Position numbers and translations under genes: made by a program
Origin: Cannabis sativa
Taxonomy: Eukaryota; Streptophyta; Magnoliopsida; Rosales; Cannabaceae
DNA: 64,000 nucleotides
Assembly (NCBI RefSeq): GCF_029168945.1
Contig: NC_083603.1
Location: 37,359,396 to 37,423,395 of the forward strand
Direction of reading: 5' to 3'
Shown here: piece by piece, positions 59,131 to 64,000 of the stretch
How the letters are laid out: each line of letters starts with the position of its first letter
Position numbering within the stretch: the first letter of the stretch is position 1
Notes under the pieces: generated by a model
Told to the model about the DNA's origin: nothing
Seen by the model: the letters and a program-made list of their open reading frames with translations, nothing else
Database searches by the model: none

Positions 59131-59495
59131 TGGATAGTTTTTAATAATGTGAGAGCGTTTTTCTTTTTGTGGGTTTGTTAGGTGGGCTCTGCTTTGTCTT
59201 CTTGTTGGCATTGTGGGTATATGCCATCAACCAGCAGCACTTAGAGAGAGAAATAAGAGAGAGAGAGAGATACAGAAGAGCTCTGGAATCTGTGAATTTT
59301 CAACTTTTGCTTTCTCTTTTGCTTTTTAAGCTAAACTGATGCTTTCTTATTAAACAAATAGAAAAAAAAAAAAAAAAAAAGAAAAGAAAAGAATAAAACA
59401 TCATCTTTAGTAAGACCCCACCTCTATCTACTTCAGCATTAGTATTTATAAATTAAATTAAATAAAATTCTTAGGTCTTTTGCCATGAAGACTGT

Positions 59496-59546
<51 letters not shown>

Positions 59547-60402
59547 TTAGTAATTTGAGGCTCATATATAGACTAATCTTTATAGGGCCTGTGAGAGAGG
59601 GTCGTAAATATGGGGCAGCAAATGCAGTCTACAAAAAGACAGATTTGAGGGGTAAGTGTGGACAGAATTGGTATGGTCCCACTAAGAAAATTACAAGGTC
59701 AAAATTGAAAATTCATTAGTGTATTTTGGAATTTTAAATTTATTTATTTACTTACAAGTTTTACAACTAAGGATATCTTGGCATTCACTACAGTATTCTT
59801 CACAAATAGATCATCATGTGAGATGGTCTAATTTTGACTCAAGGGATATCTTCTGATTGAAGAACCAATTTTTTGTAGGGTCCATCACTCATCTTGCTTT
59901 CATTCTGTGAGTGTGAACCCTGAATTCTACATAATAAATATATTTTTTCTTTATTTTTCTAAAAGAATTATTCACAAGTACTTTATCATTCACTGCATTA
60001 CTAATTATGGAGCTTTTTATAAACTATTTTTAGTTTTATTTTGGTTGGTGTATTTTTATTCTTCTGATTTAAGAAAGGTTAGAGTTATAAAACTCTTTTT
60101 TTTTTGCTAACTAGAGTTATAAAACTTGATTCTGTTTATCTATAGACATTTTTTCTTGCCTAATAAAGGGCACTTCAATAAATAAATAAATAAAGGTGAA
60201 AGAGAGTTGTCCACAACCTACCTAATAATAAAAGTTACTTTGTTTATTTTTCTTCTTCTATGATCTTTTCGTTTGATCATTTATTTCTTCCTAATTCACA
60301 CAAAATCTTAATCATTTTTTTATCCCACTAATAAACTCATTTTGTTGCAAGTTAATTTTCGCCCTCAATAGACTTTATTGTTGTATAAGTATGGGGTTTT
60401 TA
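59131..60402. other. AT-rich intergenic sequence
   Basis: I see no gene. Contents are a GA-rich stretch (59245-59270), a poly(A) run (59363-59382), a CT microsatellite and short TA-rich frames. The 60-67-codon frames are compositionally random. Confidence 0.6.
59499..59544. repeat. (CT)23 microsatellite
   Basis: An uninterrupted 46-bp CT dinucleotide run, likely polymorphic. Confidence 0.98.
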
Positions 60403-60878
60403 TAGGGAAATTTCACTATTTGACCCTAATAAAACATCCCATATTAAAATTTATACCCTCCATTAATTTGTACAAAACAATTCCACTATTCCTCATTTCT
60501 ACCCAAAATACCCCTCAAATTTAATTTTCCTATTCTCTATCTCTCTTTCCGTCTTTCCCTCTCTTTCCCTCTCTCTCTCTCTGTCGTTCCCTCTCTCTCT
60601 CTCTGTCGTTCCCTCTTCCCTCTTCGACTTCGACCCAACAACGCACGACGACGACCAAACGACCCAACAACGCACCACCACGACCACGACCCCACTCCGG
60701 CCATCCACCCACGACCCCGACCCAACCCTCATTTTCTCTTTCTCTCTCTCTCGGTTAGTAGCCAAATCGACCCGTGCCCGTCGAAACCACCACGAACCAC
60801 CACAAAACGTCGCCACCACCACCACCCGTGATCGTCGACACCGAACAGAGGCCATCGCCACCACTACGAGCAGGACCC
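60403..60878 (+). mobile_element. MULE-like end with GC-rich gene-like segment, truncated
   Basis: 60404 onward (AGGGAAATTTCACTATTTGACCC, then short pyrimidine-rich blocks) has the look of a plant Mutator-like terminal repeat. It is followed by CT-rich sequence (60535-60625), then GC-rich CCA/CGA-rich DNA up to the Copia LTR at 60879. The opposite end is not in view. The minus-strand open frames are low-complexity Arg/Glu runs from the CT tract and are not supported as proteins. It could instead be a promoter and first exon of a disrupted gene. Confidence 0.4.
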
Positions 60879-61919
60879 TGTTGGAAATTATTTTACCAGG
60901 ATCTTAGATCTAATCACAAGTATGTTGATTAACACCCTAAATATGAACTTTCTAAAACGATAAAATAAACACATATAAAGTTTAGGAAACCTTACATTGG
61001 GTGCAGCAGAATATAATGACTCCTTCCGTTCAGATATCTAGCCCTTGATTCCTTTCTGTAACAGAGCATTATCAATATCTGAACCTGGATCTCTTTCTCT
61101 GAATCTTTGATGCTGAAACTCCTTCTTGCTGAAAGTCTTTCTTCACGATCTTCCTCACTATGATTGAGGTATCACTTGCTATGTGTGGGCACTACTCTTA
61201 CACTAAGAATTTCGAAATCTCAATGAGGAAGAGAGAGAGAGTGGGTTCGGCCAAAGATAGGGAGAGAGAAGGCTCAGTTTTTTCTGAATGAAAAAGTAGA
61301 GAATTTTAGTGTAATTTTCTTGAAGCCTTCACTATCTATTTATAGCATTCCACTAGGGTTAGGTTTGAATTATTTGGCATTAAAATAATGAAAATATCAG
61401 AGGGAAAACCCCTACAAAAGTGGCCGGCCCTACTTAGTAGATTTGGGCCTCACTTTTTGCAATTTTGCAGTTTTACCTTTTCTGCATCTGATTTTTTCAA
61501 AAACGCCAATTTTCTAATTCAACCATTTAAATACCAATTCTAACTATTTAATAACTATAAATAATTATTAAATAATATTGTCATTTATCATATTTATTAA
61601 TTGAACCATACAAAGTATCATAATTAACAAATATACCCCTATAAACTCTTTCTTTACAATTTCGCCCCTACTTAGTGAAAAATTCACAAATAGACATAGT
61701 CTAAATAGAGAATTATAATTGATTAATCAAAACCAATTATATGAGTCTTACAAGCAATATTATCTCAACTAGTGCGGGGACCATGGGTCTATATAACCGA
61801 GCTTCCAATAAGTAGATCAAGAATTTATTACTAAAATTCACTAACTATTAATTCTTCGTTGAATCCACGCATAGAACTTAGAATTGCACTCTCAGTATAT
61901 AGAATGCTCTATATGTTCC
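60879..61919 (-). mobile_element. Copia LTR D1, 3' part, interrupted by D2
   Basis: This is the U5-side 1.04 kb of a minus-strand Copia LTR. Its left end TGTTGGAAATTATTT abuts GC-rich target DNA (GACCC), so this is a 3' or solo LTR rather than one next to a primer site. At ATATGTTCC (61919) the sequence is replaced by the start of another LTR end. In intact copies ACCATATAG follows at this point, so D2 inserted here, with expected duplication GTTCC. Confidence 0.88.
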
Positions 61920-63813
61920 TGTTGGATATTATTTTACCAGGATCTTAGATCTACTCACAAGTATGTTTATTAACATCCTAAATATGAACTTTCTAAAACG
62001 ATAAATTAAACACATATAAAGTTTAAGAAACCTTACATTGGGTGCAGCGGAATTATAATGACTCCTTCCGTTCAGATCTCTAACCCTTGATTCCTTTCTG
62101 TAGCAGAGTATTATCAAGATCTGAACCTGGATCTTCTTCTCTGAATCCTTGATCTTTGAATCTCCTTTGCTGTTGATCTTTCTTCACAATCTTCCTCACT
62201 ATGATTGAGGTATTGCTTGATGTGTGTGGGCACTACTCTAATCACTAAGAGAGGTTCGAAATTTTGAGGAAGAAAAGAGAGAGAGAGTGGCGGCTAGAGA
62301 AGAGAGTGGAGGCTCAGGTTTTTCTGATTCAGAAAGTGTAATTTTCCTGAAGCCTTTCACTATCTATTTATAGCATTCCTTCTAGGGTTTGATTTGAATT
62401 ATATGGCATTAAAATAATGAAAAAATCATTTAAAAAAGATAACATAAGTGGCCGGCCCTAGGCTAGGTGGACTGGGCCTTGATTTTTGCAATTTTGCAAT
62501 TTTACCACTTTTGTATCTGATTTTCTGAAAAATGCCAATTTCCTAATTCAATCATTTAAATGCCAATTCTAACTATTTAATAACTATAAATAATTATTAA
62601 ATAATATTGTCATTTATCATATTTATTAATTGCACCATACAAAGTATCACAATTAACAAATATGCCCCTGTTAACTCTTTCTTTACAATTTCGTCCTTAC
62701 TTAGTGAAAATTTCACAAATAGACATAGTCTAATTTGTGAATTATAATTGATTAATCAAAACCAATTACATGAGTCTTACAAGCAATATTATCTCAACTA
62801 GTGGGGGGACCATGGGTCTATATAATCGAGCTTCCAATAAGTAGATCAAGAATTTAGCACTAAAATTCACTAACTTATTAATTCTTCGTTGAATCCACGC
62901 ATAGAACTTAGAATTGCACTCTCAGTATATAGAATGCTCTATATGTTCCACCATATAGACACATCATTAGTTATCCATTGTTATAATCCTAATTTGATCA
63001 ATGATCCTCTATATGAATGATCTACATAGTAAAGGGATTAAATTACCGTAACACCCTACCATGTATTTTATCCTTAAAACACTTGACCCCGTATAAATGA
63101 TATTTCAGCTTATGTGAAATGAGATCTCCACCATTTATTTTCGTTTGGCCAAGCTCGAAGGAAATCATCCTTTGCTTACTATTTGCCAGATAGAAGCTAT
63201 AGATTCCTTGTTTATGCTAGCGCTCCCACTCAATTGCACTACCGTGTTCCCAAAATGTACGTATCACCCTGACCTAAAAGTAGGCTTAACTAACAAATCA
63301 AAGAACACGAATAGCCTTTCAAGATTGAGCCTAATCATAACAGGATTAAGATCATTTGATCTAGGATCAACTTGGCGATATTGACTTGAATAGATTTTAC
63401 GGTAACTTTAATTAAATCTAATTCAAAGTTCAATATCGGTCCCTTCCGATGCATACTCCATGCATCCAACCTGAGCTTTACTTTAACCAATGTTCTGGAA
63501 AGAACATAGTATTTCTCCAAATACAAGTAAACTCTTGTTGTAGATTATCATATCAGTAAAACCCTGTGTCTGATAAATCTAGGAAACTTTATTCACATAG
63601 TCATGTTTACTTTCCAATGTGATGACAAGACAATAAACATGATCAAGTATGTGAAAAGGGTTTAAGATGAATTTATAAATCAATTAGACAAGCAATTGAT
63701 AAAGTGAGCCAAAACATACACAAATGAATGAAAAATACTTCTGTTTCTTTATTGATGTTGAATAAAATAGATTACATTGAAACGGAGTTTTATTTAGGGC
63801 ATAAAACCTAACA
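61920..63813 (-). mobile_element. 3' LTR of Copia element D2 (1.89 kb)
   Basis: On the minus strand it reads TGTTAGGTTTTATGCCC to GATATTATCCAACA-type ends. It is followed (upstream in element sense) by the polypurine tract and the RNase H C-terminus. It is inserted into LTR D1. Confidence 0.93.
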
Positions 63814-63832
63814 AACTCCCACTTGCACTAAT
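63814..63832 (-). promoter_or_regulatory. Polypurine tract of D2
   Basis: On the minus strand TTAGTGCAAGTGGGAGTT lies directly before the LTR. The same tract is found before the LTRs at 8767 and 25383. Confidence 0.88.
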
Positions 63833-63842
63833 ATAAAACTAA

Positions 63843-64000
63843 TTAGTACATATCAATTAATCCTAAATTCTGACGGTGCTTTTCAAAGGCTGTCACGGCC
63901 AAGACTTTGGTAAATGGATCAACTAGGTTGTCCTCTGTGTCAACTTTCTCAACTAGTACGTCCCCTCTTGCCACGTATTCTCTGATAATGTGATACTTCC
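63843..64000 (-). CDS. Copia RNase H C-terminus of D2 (partial)
   Basis: The frame enters from the right window edge and ends at TAA 63843-63845. Its sequence (KYHIIREYVARGDVLVEKVD, then NLVDPFTKVL) is the conserved end of Ty1/Copia pol, where RNase H finishes. It is open as far as can be seen. Whether the rest of the element is intact lies outside the window. Its protein domains could be the source of trans-acting functions for the noncoding relatives. Confidence 0.85.
   Translation of the reverse strand, partial: KYHIIREYVARGDVLVEKVDTEDNLVDPFTKVLAVTAFEKHRQNLGLIDMY

Noticed and set aside
60499..60864. Minus-strand Arg/Glu-rich frames of 60-121 codons
   Set aside because: They arise from the CT-rich and CCA/CGA-rich stretch. 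No domain, low complexity, several frames equally open.

Overview
The window looks like nuclear DNA of a flowering plant, probably a eudicot. It is AT-rich and has multi-exon structure with plant-type introns. Most of it is nested LTR retrotransposons: Ty1/Copia with LTRs of about 1.8-1.9 kb, Ty3/gypsy chromovirus of the Tekay/Del type, Ty3/gypsy Tat lineage with a second RNase H, and a Cassandra TRIM carrying a 5S-like box. I cannot name the species from sequence alone. Only one ordinary host gene is clear: a six-exon RING-H2 E3 ubiquitin ligase on the minus strand (54508-58112). A second multi-exon coding unit (27333-29770) resembles the putative gypsy-type transposon (Transposase_28) proteins.

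Layout. 1-5973: a Copia copy with a broken gag, a noncoding stretch in place of pol, a Tekay LTR fragment and a truncated Copia LTR followed by leader. 5974-19352: a Tat element (LTR, gag, RT, RNase H, archaeal-type RNase H, start of integrase), split in gag by a complete 8.9-kb noncoding Copia derivative (6978-15842) with a 5-bp target duplication. 19353-20906: an antisense Tekay-like LTR. 20907-27259: a second noncoding Copia derivative with its 3' LTR. 27260-30670: the Transposase_28-like gene and its flank. 30671-39835: a three-LTR Tekay complex (LTR-gag-LTR-Cassandra-integrase-LTR). 39836-52125: two Copia elements on the minus strand, one inserted in the integrase of the other. 52126-60878: the most gene-like interval, holding a TIR element with GC-rich cargo and a nested MITE, the E3 ligase, a LINE fragment, a CT microsatellite and a MULE-like end. 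60879-64000: a Copia LTR interrupted by another Copia element whose RNase H C-terminus runs off the window.

No intact autonomous transposon is present. Every gag or pol region is broken by nonsense codons, frameshifts or deletions, and none is reconstructed here. The Copia copies fall into three grades: gag-pol type (46434-52125, and the right-edge copy), gag-only type (1-2940 and 39836-46433), and copies with no recognisable coding sequence (6978-15842 and 20907-27259). The gag-less copies keep a conserved 5' leader and a conserved noncoding segment carrying GGGGTGGA motifs. They therefore resemble large retrotransposon derivatives that would depend on proteins from relatives.

The points most worth a second look are: an inserted Copia element whose two outer ends are both U5 ends yet are flanked by a perfect target duplication; a Tekay LTR joined to Cassandra exactly at the shared primer-binding site; tandem LTR hairpins whose two arms change together; palindrome clusters in the same LTRs; and hairpin-bearing GC islands inside the AT-rich Copia leaders.
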